The notes under the pieces: model-generated
What the model was told of the DNA's origin: nothing
The model's input: only the letters and a program-made list of their open reading frames with translations
Databases searched by the model: none
Made by a program: the position numbers and the translations under genes
In this document: positions 49,012-62,549 of the stretch, one piece after another
How the letters are laid out: every line of letters begins with the position of its first letter
How positions within the stretch are numbered: position 1 is the stretch's first letter
Source: Lota lota
Taxonomy: Eukaryota; Chordata; Actinopteri; Gadiformes; Lotidae
Length of the DNA stretch: 64,000 bases
Direction of reading: 5' to 3'
Assembly: GCA_026745465.1 (NCBI GenBank)
Contig: JACYXH010000319.1
Location: forward strand, 1,270,001-1,334,000

Positions 49012-52000
49012 ATTGTTTGTGTCTCGTCAAGCCAACAAGTGGCTTCCAAACACACCTGCAATCATTACCGGCACACAGCAGGACTGCCACAGTGGAACAC
49101 ACTGCCATGCTGGGAGCTCAGTGTGCTCCATGGATTACAGAAGAGTGCCAATAGGTATTCTCGCAACGAACAACAAACACCAAACAGGGCTATTCTAGAC
49201 TACCATGCCATAACTGCCTATCAAAATCTACAATCCAAATGTAGCACCGTTCCATAACCATGCAACCACGATGCAATTATCTTGAACATAACAATATTCA
49301 GATAGGGCTGCAATAATAAGGAAGAAAGAAATAACAGGCTCCAGTTGACCATTCAATGACAAGCAAACACGGGTCAGAAAACTCAAATGTTTATATTGTC
49401 ATAATGTTATGTGTCATGTGATGACCGTATTGTGTGCATTTATATCCTAATAGAAAGGCATCGACACAAACAGGGTTGGCTGATACAGGCAGTACACATG
49501 AACGCATGTATGAGCATGTATCTTCTTGTTCGACATGGTTGTGTAGAGAAGGAACATGACCGCTTGTTAGGACCCCGTTTTCTGATCTAGGTGTCTGAGT
49601 GGCTAACATGGGGGCAGCCCACTGTGTTTTAGTGTTCAATCACTAATCTCATCCACCGGCCAACAAGAAACAGGGCTGTAACAGGTAGAAATGAAAGAAA
49701 TATCACCTGGGCTTGATTGATCGACCTATTCCCTGGGGAAGGGTTGGGCCCCTACTTTACTCTCAACAACTGCGTGTGACAGATACTGGTGGCCGGGTCG
49801 GTTGCTATGGCTATTTAATTATGTTAAAATGATGCTTCTTTTCGGTGGCAAAACCAATGGGAACATGTCAAGGGCAGTGGCGCTACAGTGACTCTGCGCA
49901 GACGCAGCCAACTATAACCTTACTGCTCGGCTTCTCTTTAATAATGCAGTGGTTGTGATGAAGGTGTACGGAGGCTCGGCTCGGGAGCATGCCGGGCTTC
50001 AGTGTGAATTGATTGCGTTTAGCCAGGGAAGTCAAATAGAGCTGGAGGTGGCCTATTACTTGGTCGTGTCTCGAACAGCTGGAGAGGGAATCTCATTAGG
50101 AGGAGGAGCGTGGATGGTCATCATACATACAAAACAACAGAGAGGTGACATTATCTGAATGTCACTTCAACCCACCATCAATACCAAAACAAAAAAAACA
50201 ATCTGTGAATCTTCCAGACCGCTGGATATTTCACTTCCTGACTAAGAAGAGTTTTCTTCTTGTGTCCATAGACTAGCAATCACATCAACTCCCCTGATAG
50301 GGGATGACACAATATAATAGGGCTCAAATTATTGCGTTGCACCTTTTTTGTTGCCAGTTTTATTTTATTATGAGTGTCAAATAACTCAACATAATTGTTC
50401 AGGTGGAAGTGGACAACCGAACAAAGTACAGTGAAATCCAATCTGTTCTACCCCTCTTTGGGTCCACTGGTCTTAGCTTGTGTCACTCGAGGGAGTCAAC
50501 CAGGAGCTCTCAGGTAGACCTGTACACATGTTCGCTCATACAGGAATAACCAAGGGGTCAGAGGCTGAAGCCTGACATTTTCATTTGGAGATAGCAAGCC
50601 CTTATACCGTGACAATGATTAGGAGTTGTCAGTCCGACATTTGAATCGCAATCAATAGATTATGCACACTGCTTCAAGCTGAGCACTGGGGATGGAGGGG
50701 GGGGCATACTGCTGAGGTTGGGCTGGGCTGCGGGAGCAAGGACAAACGACTAGCATGACTTCTGGGTTTTCACATAGCAGTTAGGGACACTTCTTCACCT
50801 CCATTCCATGGAATATCCCTCATTACATTACACAAGTGGCCCCCACACTGAAATCAGTGTGCACATGAGGCACATAAGTATGAATTTCAATCATATCCTC
50901 ATGCAGGGCATATTAATCAGCAGAGCATCCCCCTGCCGACCAGATCTCATCCATATTCCTGCAGCCTTATTGCGCGGGGGTGCCAGTGGCGATAAAACAG
51001 GATCGATATGCAGAGCTGGTAAAAACAAAAACAGGAAGTACAACAGAATGGCACACAGACAAAGAATGAGGAGAGGCGAGCGAAAGGAAGATTGCTGGTA
51101 AACCTGGCTTAAAACTCATCACCCTCTGCATATTGATGAGCCAGAGAAAGCATGTGTGCCCTTAATCTGCTACTGTAAATAGGAGAAAGGAAGCATGACA
51201 TGCACATGTGACTAAAGCACGGTCTAAGATAAAGTTAATCCATGTGGTGCAGTATTCTTTTCACTTTATAACTGATGTGTAAATATTAACGTGATCATGC
51301 AACAAAAATGACAGAATCCATTAATATGATGTAACATGAGCTGGATAATGTTCATCAAATACACTGAACCACCAGTGTAACTGTAGCCGAGTTGTGGAAA
51401 TCATTATTTATTATATATACACATGAGTTCTCAGGTGCATGGGTTCTTTATCAACTGCTTTGTATCAACAGTATAACCTGGCAAACACAGCTTTAAAACG
51501 TTTCAGACAGCCATGCCTGGAAAGGCATCAAAGATGCTCTCTTCGGCATATCTCAAAAATTGCCACTGAGACTTGAGTGACAACTTTATTTCTCATCTGT
51601 TACGTAAATCAAGGAAATACTCGGAAGTCAGCCCTATAAACTATGAAATTCCTGCAGCTTTCTGAGCTTCCAAGCATTTCTTTAACAAAGTTTCACACAG
51701 AAGGGTAGGAAAAAGTAATTTCTTTGACAGGCAGACATTATGTGATAGAAGGGGACTTTTCACTGCATTAAAGAATGGGGATCCAAACAACAAAGAGATA
51801 GCACAGCCCTTTAAAAGGCCAATTTCCCAGTCCACACCATCATTGTCACACTCTTAACTCCAAAGGCAGACATGCACTCTGGCATCAAAGGCCATTGATT
51901 TTCTAATCAAGAGCAAATGATGATTAAGGCATATCTGCCCCCTTATCTTTCCCTTTAGAATCCCCCCTTTCTGGATTCAATTTGACTTTGGTTGTTTTCC

Positions 52001-52661
52001 TGCTAAGGGCAGCTAGAACAGTCAAAGACAAAGACACCTTGTAGAGACAGTGGGGGGTGTCAAGAACGATTAAGGCTAGATGAACAGAAAACAATCACTC
52101 ATCTTCCCTTTCCTATGCGTCTTTGTGAAAGCTTCCACTGCTATGCAAGACGATTTAGAAATATACTCTGTTAGTTTCGCTTAACAAGCGAAATACAATT
52201 TTTTTCTCCTGAAAAATGGTATAACGAAAGCTAATAGAGGGTAAATTAGAAAACATGATGGCAGAGCCAACAGTTCAAACCATTACTTAATCATGGAACT
52301 GGAGCAGCTTATAAATCGTGTCATTATACATCGAACTAGGCTAATTTACCCACTGGTATTTTGTTGGCTTTCAATCTAATACTTACAAATTCCAAGCCAG
52401 GGTAGCAATAAGCAAAACATGTGCCAATAAACCTCCCCTCACATTGACATAACACAATGAAGAAATACTACAAAGTAGGTTTGTCTTACCCTCAGGATAG
52501 AAGTGCACATTTCTTAGCAGCCTTCAATTATGTGAACTCTCTCCCCTGCTTTGTCTACCTGTGTATCTGTTTAGCCCTTTAGTACACCTTACTGTGGAGC
52601 GGAGATTACACTTTCTCCATGTCTAATCTTGGGTCTGAATAACCTCCAGGACTAGCGTGAT
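49010..52661. other. Unique non-coding stretch
   Basis: No gene in 3.6 kb and no microsatellite. An X-box-like GTTGCTATGGCTAT lies at 49801-49814, just before TTTAATTATG. TAGGGCTGCAATAAT at about 49305 resembles a hAT MITE end, but no partner end was found. Confidence 0.5.
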
Positions 52662-52726
52662 GTCAGTCAGTCAGTCAGTCAGTCAGTCAGTCAGTCAGTC
52701 AGTCAGTCTCTCTCTCTCTCTCTCTC
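52662..52726. repeat. Compound (GTCA)n-(CT)n microsatellite
   Basis: About 11.5 perfect GTCA copies (52662-52707) followed directly by about nine CT copies (52708-52726). The only sizeable tetranucleotide array in the window. Confidence 0.97.
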
Positions 52727-52952
52727 CATAGTATGTATTCCTCTTCATAAACATTGAGCTTGTGGGGGAATTATAAGTAACATAGGCAGATGGACATCAT
52801 CCATTTCTGACCTTCACGCTTCATTCTCTGACGACACATATCAACACACACTGTTCTGTTTCTGCTGTAAAATAGCTGGTGTTTGTATTGTGTAGAGATC
52901 TCGAGATAAATCCTAATGTGAAAAATAAATAGAAATGTCAGAAAGAAAGAGA

Positions 52953-52999
52953 TAGTGTGTGTATGAGAGAGAGAGTGAGAGAGCGACATAGAGAGGAAA
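52953..52999. repeat. Imperfect (GT)/(GA) tract
   Basis: GTGTGTGT, then GAGAGAGAG with T and C interruptions. Confidence 0.85.
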
Positions 53000-55900
53000 G
53001 GATACGGTGAGTGTGAGAGGAACAGAGTGACCAATATACATTTGCAACAGGCAGAACCCAATAGCTATGATGAATAGGGGTCATTGTGTTACAGCTGTTT
53101 ATGCTAATTGCTCTGGTTTTATAAATTATGACTTTAGTGTAAAACCCTCTTGCACAAACAAAGTATAAAAAGAGAGAAGAGCCTGATGCTCAGATTCATC
53201 ATTATAACCACAAGCAATTCATCAGAGCCAAAACAATGCTGCCTTGTTTTGTGAGGGTCATGTTTTTGGTGGATCGTATTTGGTCTCTTGGAGGTTTTCA
53301 TCCAGCATAGTACTAACACCATTCCCTCAGAGCCCCACAGAGCTGTGCCGGCTCTTGTGCTAGAGCAATAGAGAGCCGGGCATCCAGCATGGAGGAGATG
53401 ATAGAACGGAGGGGCGACTTCTTGCAGGGTACTTGCGTTCTGAGGCACAGCAAAAGATGACTTGAGAGAAGACAAGAAGAGAGCGGGTCTCTTATGGGCT
53501 GTGCATCGTTCCTATGTTGACAGATGGGACTATAAAGTGGGACTGGTTTTGTTCTCTACGTGTTCTCCTCTCAACAGCATATGCTGGATGAATGGGTCTC
53601 CTCATGCGTCTTGGAGGCATGAGAGTCACATTGTGCTCACTAATAGGTTTTGTTTATTTGGATATGGAGAGCAGTAACCGTCAACCGTGTGAGACATATC
53701 ACAGTCTTCCACAGCTCTGCAATGGCATTTAAGCAAGAGCTTGTTGGCCAGCTGATTAAATATAACACACTGTGGAATAAAACAAGTGATCAAGCTCTCG
53801 CTGGAAATACTCAGTGTTATCAATCATCAGAAAGGTTAGGTAAAAATGTAAAATGTTGAAAAAATAAGTCAATTTTTAATTTATTTCTGCAATTTGTGAT
53901 TTCTGTGACTTTTATTTTGGATCTAATTGTTTAATAGTCAGACTGCTTATCCAAAAATATTTGCTGAAGATAGATAACGACAGCAAGTCTCGTCATATCC
54001 GACATTAGATTGCTGAGCTATTACCTTCACCAGCCCTTAGCAGCCGTACACTAAGCAAGCATGTAACCCGCCCAATCTGCTGTGGTTAGATCTGTGTTTT
54101 CTTAAGAAGAGGTTTCTGTAGACTTTACCCTTAATCCTATCAGCTAATGTAAAGGCACTGATCCGTGCTTGTCTTGAAGGTTATATGTGCATGTTTCACA
54201 CCCACAGGCATTCATTATTTACATGGCTGTTCCCCAGAGGCATCAGCCACCACAGGGGGTGTGGATGGAAAATCTACCTCCCAATCTGCCAGGGACACGT
54301 CCATATCTGTACTGCATGGCTGACTGACTTAGGAGGATGCAGTGTCAGGATTATCATCATCTCCCTGGAAACTTCTTCAGCGGTGGCAGAGGGAATAGTG
54401 CCAGGGACTGGCGCAAGGCAGGAAGGTTTTCCTTTTAAATCTGGGAATCTCAATGCTAAACACTCTGGGGAGCATTTTCCCCTTTCTTTTTTATGGCCAA
54501 AACAAGTTTCTCATAGTGAAACCCATCAAATGCAGAAATGCTAAAACTGTATTCATTACAAAGACCCTTAAGGATATTTTCTAGTGAAGTCCATTACTTA
54601 AAAAAAGAAAAACTAATTTAAGTTGAAAAATGTGTCGTAAAATACCGGTAGCATGTATAATAATATCTTATGGATTCATTAGATTACCACAGAGAATAAA
54701 TACTATATATGCTAAGGTGCAAGAACCGAGGGCTCTACTGGTAGTCAATATGCATACAATATATTTTCAAAATTTTGTTTAGGTCTAAATAAATCCTCCT
54801 TCCGTTGTCCACGGCGCCGCAGAGTAAAATCAATCTAGCAGCGGTTGAAAGTGGCGATTTCACAGCCTCATCCAATAACCCTCTGGATAATTAATTCTAA
54901 TGATACTTTTTATCTGCGACACCCATCATGATAAACGTCAATACACAAACCCACTCATATGAATGTGCCATTGAGCGCAACGCTGACCTTTCCAGACCCC
55001 CTGGACCTTTGCAGACGTGCGTGAAAAACACCCTCGGCGCTAACGCTAGCCCTTTAGTGCACCGGGCTCATTTGATATAAGCGTGACAGGGTATTTATAG
55101 AAAGGCAGAGAGCCTCCACATCCGCTCGCCCGCCTCCCCTCTCCTTCGCCATCACCCCAGATGATATTGGCAGCCCTGCTCACTCACTGGAAAAGCCTTC
55201 ACGTCAGCAGCACACCAGCAGTGGATAGTACGTTTCTGTGCAAACAGGTTGGGCCTTTGGTTTGTAGGTCGAGGTAGAGGGAGCCCTCTGCAGTTCATTT
55301 CTTAATACACTGTCGATTATGCGTCCCTTTGGTGACACATCAGCAATGCAATCTACGTTCAGGAATGAGTCATTTTTTTCATCAAACACTCGACCACATC
55401 TAGCAGAAAACCGTGACATCTTCAATCGTATCATATTAACTTCAATCAATAATATAATTGTGGAAATTGGCTTGTACAGTGTGATGCAATGTTTGGAAAG
55501 GATAACAATGTGGTACAGAAGACACGATGTCAATGGCTCACCCTACATTTTGAATGTTAATAAGGATTTGTTCTCGATGAGTTGTCTGGAATTATACACA
55601 ACTAGAGACATATATCATCACACTGCAAAATGACAATCAATGTGGATTTTAACTGGATTGAGATTTGTTCTATGTATCAATAGTTACATCGTAAACCCGG
55701 GGGTAGGATTCAATGTTATCTCAAAGTCTTAGTTTGATATAATGGAGTTTGTGATATTTAAGTTGAAACTTAATTGATGTCTTAGATAATGGGAAACCAT
55801 CTGCTTTGCTATACAAGTATATGTACTCTGGTATAAATGTCATTTAAACAAAGTAATTTCACAGTTTTAAGTATTAATATTCTTAAGAGAGCTTTTATGC

Positions 55901-58062
55901 TTTCCTTCTGAACATAATTTCGATCAAGTTAGAGCATGAAAAGTTTGATCTTCAGACATTTTTTAAATGTGGGTTTATTGTTGGAGGCCGCAATAATTAA
56001 TTTAAAACTCTCTTAAAATGTCTCCCCCCATTTGTTTAGGGAAAAAAGCAGCCAATCTGGGGTTTTAAACACTATTTTTAATGTTCACACCAAATTGGGG
56101 TTTGAATACTCAGGGATATACAAAGATAAGGAGATAAATCTTTTGTTTCCCGAATCAGCCCATTAATAGCCAAAGATCATCCATGCGAGCAAGGAAGGAT
56201 AAATAAATCAAATCAAGAATAAAATATTAAAATAAAAACCAAGCAGATGTTTACATAAACATTATTTACGACTACATTATGCATAGATAGCTCAATGTTC
56301 ACTCTGCTGACAGAATTATCTATTAGGTTTCCAGGTGTTTTTTTTTTATAACCGCCAGAAGCTATAAGCTGCTTTGATGGGCCAATCAAATCATCTTCTT
56401 TCATGTATGCTTTAGTAAAATAGAGATATTAGATGAGGTTCAGCCTTGGTTCTTCCCTTCCTCTTGTTAGCCACGGGTATGACAATCAGCTGTCATCAGC
56501 ATCAATAACCATCCCACATTTTTATTCACAGCAAACATTAAGAAGGAAGGGGAAAATCAGAAGTAGATGGAAAGAAAGATGTATAAATAAATGCAACAAA
56601 AAAAAACTTCAGCTGGAAGATCAACTCAAGATTCCAGACTTGGATAGTGGTTTTTCTACAAAGCCACGTCTACATTGTACATCTACAAGCTTTGATTCGT
56701 TTCTTGAATCTGAAAATCATCAGTGGGGTCTACTGTATAAAAAACATTTAGGGCTAACTATTAACTATACATTTATACTCATGCCCTCAAAATAACTAAA
56801 ACATCTCTAAACCCTTACAAAACCAGAAAGATATTAAATTAAAATACTCTAATTTGTTTTTTATTTAATTATTTGATTTCTTGACATCAGACAGCCTTCA
56901 GGTGTTCTGCTTGGCACTGTCTAAGCAGAAATCGATAGTTTGCGTTTCTAAATGAGCGCCGTTTTCTTTCCCTCTACAATGTTTTCCCTCTCAATTCTTG
57001 TGTTGATTCAAGAGGTTGACACCGCAGGCTTAGGAGAAGAGCCGCAGAGTGAGCGATTGAGCATCACAAACGTAAATGTGGAATACAAAAAGAAATCCGT
57101 CTGATATAGGAACAGCTGTCATCCGACCAGGCTTCCTTATCTTCAAGCAGAAAAACTGTTTGTCTGACGGGTGGCAGTTTGGTCTTCAGATAAGAGAAGG
57201 CCAATCAAAAGCCTAAATCGATTGTCCTGGCTTCCATCCGTGGGCTGTTTCTTTAGCTGAGAGCTACTGGGCACTGGGTGGTAACTGCCATTACATCACT
57301 ACTTCCAACTAAAACTTCAGAGTCAATGTCGGCTTCATTCTGCATTGACCCTGACCTTGTGCTCAAACATCTCCACTTAACTTGGATGTGTGTATAGGCC
57401 TGTGCACACATAAATATGTGTCAGAGTGTTTTGTGTGCGTTTGCGTGTCTAGCAAAGAGATACGAAAAGATAAATTAATGTTACTCTGTTGGATAGGGGT
57501 AATAAAGTTCTATTCTCTTATATGGTAGCCATCAATCTAAGGTTCTGGTCCTGATCTTGTGCTTGGAGCAAGACTGCCACTGACTAAGTACGGTCTAAGC
57601 TCAAAGCTAAATTATTTAGCAAGGGAGACTAGCTGATAAATGTTGGTGGTGCAGGTCAATACATTACAGAGATGTGAAGACCAACCCTTTGGTAGGATTT
57701 ATCATGCATTGGAGGAGATAAAGGCCATTGATTGTCTCCAACAAGGTCACAATAAGGGCTTTTGTTCACCTAAAGGGCTGTGTCTCTTGTGGCAACATCG
57801 TTATGCTGCTATTTGGAGGAACCATGCAATAAGGTTAATCAAATCTGTGAATGGAAATTGTGGAATTGTCTTGTGTACCTAGCAAGGGTATAGAGTGATA
57901 ATGGTCTGGAGTTTTGGAGGGGATAGCCAACTTTTACATTATTCATGTGGGTCTGGAAAATGCAATGGCAGCGCTAATATAATATTGACCTAACCCCAAC
58001 ACTACATGAATGGCAATAATGGAACAGCTTAACACGCAGACACCGACCGACCCAACATCACA
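53000..58062. other. Unique non-coding stretch
   Basis: No gene and almost no simple repeats in 5 kb. Only short A/T runs (for example T at about 56338-56347). Frames of 104-120 aa (53134, 54185, 55204, 55319, 56433) sit on both strands without motif. The long repeat-free run contrasts with the microsatellite-rich left side of the window. Confidence 0.5.
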
Positions 58063-58130
58063 TACACACAACAACAAAAAATCACACACACACACACACG
58101 CACACACACACAAACACATTGATGCACACA
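58063..58130. repeat. Imperfect (CA)n
   Basis: CA tracts interrupted by ACAACAAAAAAT, G and AAAC; the cleanest part is at about 58085-58112. Confidence 0.9.
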
Positions 58131-61100
58131 CTCACAGATTGTGAAATGTTTTACTGGAAAATATCGCTTACAGTTATGATCAATTCATAAAGCATTTTAT
58201 AGATTATACTTTAAATCTGGCAAGATGATCTACTGGAAGTCTGGAGGTAAAGACACAGACATAAAAAGACTGATCTTGTATGAGGAACACAGCATATATC
58301 CAAACAACTGAGGTAGTGGATTAATATTGTTTCTGGTCAACAAATACTCAGGAGGGAGTTTCTCTCTTTATTTGACGTACTATGTGGGTGGAGAAGAATT
58401 AATGGGAAAAAGAACAATGTTCAAATGGATTAATGGTTTATCAACCCACATTTAATGAAGATTTGTGTCTGGCTACCTTTGTGGTGAAGGAAAATCATCT
58501 CTCAAGATAGCCGCAAAGGAGGCAAGAAAATACTTTAATCAGGATCACATTTGCCTTTTTTCCCAGGGAGGTGGAAATATTTTCTTTAAAGAAAAAGCTT
58601 AAGAAGTCAACAGCTAAATGTGAAACTCAATACTATTTTAACTAAAATATATGTTATTGTTGTCCATATGTCAAATAATACAATGGTGAGTCAAAACAAA
58701 GTCAAAATACAATAAAAAAAAAAATATATATCCAATGTAATGTGTTTTGCTCCTACCTACACCACCAAATCTCCATGATGGCCCAGCAAGTTTCAAATTC
58801 AAAAGTACTCCATTGAAGAAAGGTCCAAACCCTATAAGGTCTATGGTCCCAATATAAATCCAAAAGGAGTAATTCAACAACAGAACAGGAGACAACAGAA
58901 AATAGTTCTGTTATGTTTTCTTATAATGTCTGTTGTTCCGTTAAACTAGGCCTTTAAATTAATCATATTTCCCAGTTAATTAAGCTTGTGCTTCTCTTCT
59001 CTCTATTGACAAGTCCGCCATCTTGAGTTACGTGGCCTCAAACAAAGGAAGGTGGATAGTTTTGTTCGCCTGCTTTAAATAATTCCCCTTTCCCAACATA
59101 ACACACACATTACCCCATTACACATTTATAAAAACAAAACAAACAAAGAAACACATCCCTATTTATGCTAACATCTGACAAAAATGTAGGGTCTGATGTT
59201 ACAATGAGTTCACCCAAAACTGGATCATCAAAACAAAAAAGGATATCTTCATGATCATGACTATGTATTCCATTTGTCCAATTATTATCATTTTAATCAA
59301 GTGCTGTTATACTTTTACTGTAGTAGAATGTTAATGCTAATGTAAAGCACTTAGTACGAGTACTGAGAACTTAGTATGAGTAAAGTATCTACATAGGTAT
59401 AACTGCAACAGGATGAAAAAAAGCTTGTTAGTATTGTTTTTCAAGAAAAGGTATTGTTCCTATTAGATTTGGTTGTTTTCATCATTTTAGGGTAGCCTGT
59501 ATGGATTACCAAGGAATATACCTACATAACCTACTTCCGAATTCTGAGCACACAACTTGGGTGTATTCACGTCGTGCATCTGGTTGTCATGCGTCATTAG
59601 GCGCATCCAATAGAAACTCAAGACTAATAATGGGGGAGCACGGAAAACGGTTACCAGCATTTAGTGTTGTAAAAAGGACAACTAGCATCCAGCCAAAGCA
59701 TTCATGCTTTGATTCCAGACTGCTAAGCATATCCATTGTTGGATACCCGTCAAAGCACTTTGACTTCTTGCTAATTATATAAACATGACTTTGAAAAATG
59801 TCCTGGAGAGGGAACACAGCAGAGCCACTGTGGGTTCACGTTGCCTCATCAACAGTGATTTCAAAAGGCAGTGCAGAATTTCAATAGTGCTTCAAGGTTC
59901 TGCTAAAGGACAGAGTGGGAGACAAGGAGAAAGGGTGTGGAATTAGGAAGAAGAAATGGTAGAGGAAATGCCACAACGAATTGCTGAAATACACTGTGTT
60001 GACACCTCCAACCTTTTGGCTCATGCTAGAAAGCATGCAATGCCGGGGTCTGATGTTCGCCACCAACACAAACCCAATGCCCTAAAACAAGATTCAGTTA
60101 GATATTATAGTATGATTAATAGTAATATACATTAGTATACAATCATTGTCTTGCACAGCCAGGGTTTTTCACTTGAGGAGTTTTGTTATTAGAAAGGTAC
60201 TTTTTCAAAACAATAACGTCAGAGCAAATGACACTTTGTTATTGTTCCTGGTGAGACGATACAGTATGAACTAATGTCACTGTACAGACATGGTTTCAAA
60301 AGTCACAGCTCAGCACATCGCAATCAGAGTGCTGTGTCAGACGGATTGGTTATCTGTAATGTACATGCATTTGAAATAGTTTTAGGTTCAGTGCTTCACA
60401 AGCAAGGGGATACAGGGGATTAAAACCAGCTTAATATATTAAAGTACTGCAGCGGGGAAAAAAATTCAATATGGATAAAGTATAAATGCAATGATTTTGA
60501 AAACCATTATAAAGCATACAAAACAGCATTATAAGCAAACAGCTTCCAAACCTGCAAAACAGTGCCAGCACACAGTGAATGTCAAAGTAAGAAAACCTTT
60601 AACTCACTATATAACTGGTTTAAATATTCCACACCTGACAAAATGAGGTTCTGAACATTCTAAATGTTTTTTTTAAATCTCTAACAAGGGGGCATGGTAT
60701 ACATCCAACAACCTCCCAGGTTCCCATCCCTTCAAACTATCTGATGGCACACTAACAAACAGATTGTTCCATTCTTGCCATTCCTTGGTACCTGTTTGTA
60801 AACAGTTAGCATGCAGCTCTCCTGCAGCATCTCCGTAAACTCAGCCATCCTTCCAGAAAACTCTTCATAATGAGCCCCACAGATAAGGTAAAAGATGGCT
60901 TCTTAGGGAATATAAGGAAAGGATGTAATGAAATGAAACCTTTAAATTATAACCACTTTCACCACTGTGCTTCCATTCATCATCTCCATGTCCAATGTCT
61001 GCTACCTGTATCATAAATCAATATACATTCATTAAACCCTTTAACAATTTAAGATAATACCGGCTTATATTGAACATAATTTATTGGTTGCACGTATGAG

Positions 61101-61638
61101 ATTCTGCCTGTAGGCAAGAACAGCCTTAGCCACTAAGGTAACACAACAAAGCACAAAAATAAACCAACCTGGACTCTGTAATTTCAGTCCAACCAGCTAC
61201 TCAAGATGAGAGGATCATTGAACAATAACAGAATAAATGACCCATCTCATAAAACAACCTTCAGAACACAAGCCTACAAAGAACTTGAGAATTTTACCAG
61301 CACTCAAAAGGTTTTAAGAACCTGTTAGCTCCCAGATGTGGGACCTGTGGGATGGGTGATTATGTCCTTGTCAGCTTATCTCTAAATTGAGCCAGCTTTA
61401 TTGATGTGTAAACATTTCAAAGAAAGGGGGATTTCACACGAAGCCCCAGTGCCCAAAGGCTGAAGGACATGCATCCAAGAGAGCACGCTATCCCTACTAG
61501 ACAAGGATCCATCTGAGCTCCTAGCAATGGCTACTTTGACAGTGAAAATAATAACTATAATGGGACAACATATAGCTTAACACCAACCATAACACCCACC
61601 AACCCTTACCAGTGATTAGTACAGCCTTAACCAAGCAG
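58131..61638. other. Unique AT-rich non-coding stretch
   Basis: No gene in 3.5 kb. A short A-run/TA patch lies at about 58711-58731. A near-direct repeat ACTTAGTAYGAGTA occurs at about 59349 and 59369. Nothing else is seen. Confidence 0.5.
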
Positions 61639-62549
61639 GTAGGATATAGGGCTGTAGTTAACCAATGGAAATCTTGGTAGACTGAAATTCGACCAACTCT
61701 ACGACCAATTGATTGGTAGATGTGGGAAAATAAGAAGCCACAGTACACTCTACTCTACCTGGTCGCCTAAATATCACGTTAGTGCTGTTTGGAGGAAGTC
61801 TGTGGTTTTCAGATCCAATCATGGTCTGAGTCCGACTAGGTTAAGGCAGAGCTTCAATATAAAGTGGGTCACACCAGACGAGCCACGGAGCGCGGCGCCG
61901 GGCAGCGTCGCGTAGTAGAAAGACAACACCGTCGGAAGATTCCATTCTAGGTTTTGCTCTGTGTTTTAATGAAATGGGTCCCAATGGGTGACGCCGAGAT
62001 GCGTGCCAAGGTGCCAAGTCTGAAACGTTCATACTCAAAGCCTATCGGGCGTTAAACACGAAAGTTAAAAGAGCATCGCAGACAACATGAAAAAGAATTA
62101 CTTACGCCTACCGTTTTTAGACTGCCAACAAACTTTTTTGTCTTCCTTTTTTACCAAGTGCTGCCACACCGACAACTTATTTGACATGGAGTAAATTAGT
62201 TTGTAGCTGAGTAAATGTTGAGTAGGTCGACTAGCAGTCATCCTTAAGTTGGAGTTGAAAGTTGTGAAAACCGGGGTATTTTGACCTCCTGTTTTACAAG
62301 TCTTATAGTCTATTAAACCCTATGATTATTTATTTACTTATTTTTATTCATAATTAATGTTATTTCTAACACAATACAGCCTATCACTCAAAAATAAATC
62401 ACATCGGTCTGCATAGGTCCCTCCCACCCCTCAAAATAATGGATTAAGAAGTGCTTTTTTCCTTATGAAAGTAACACCAGCCATTGTCCGACCAATGAGA
62501 ATTTGGTAGAACAAGTGCATGACCAGAACTTGACAGCCCTGGTAGGATC
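61639..62549. mobile_element. Non-autonomous hAT-type transposon with 8-bp target duplication
   Basis: The ends read TAGGGCTGT (61647-61655) and ACAGCCCTG (62533-62541), short inverted repeats that agree except for the outermost base. They are flanked by GTAGGATA (61639-61646) and GTAGGATC (62542-62549), an 8-bp duplication matching at 7 of 8, the length typical of hAT insertion. Next to each end are related strings (GACCAATTGATTGGTAG near the left; CCGACCAATGAGAATTTGGTAG near the right), as in fish hAT MITEs that start with GGGCTGTAGT. The 895-bp body has no transposase-like frame. Its interior at about 61873-62060 is strikingly CpG-rich. Confidence 0.78.
61873..62060. other. CpG-dense patch inside the hAT element
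   Basis: GAGCGCGGCGCCGGGCAGCG and TCGCGTAG, together with further CGs, give a local CpG density far above the flanks. It may be part of the element's ancestral body or a captured fragment. It is too short and isolated for a normal promoter CpG island. Confidence 0.6.

Noticed and set aside
49300..49325. TAGGGCTGCAATAAT resembling a hAT MITE end
   Set aside because: No matching opposite end or target duplication within a plausible distance; a short match may be chance.
52870..52892. AGCTGGTGTT resembling the start of miR-138
   Set aside because: Downstream bases do not match and no hairpin partner is seen.
58305..58320. TGAGGTAGT resembling the let-7 seed region
   Set aside because: The match ends after nine bases and no precursor hairpin is apparent. 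Searching by eye for several other conserved microRNAs also found none.
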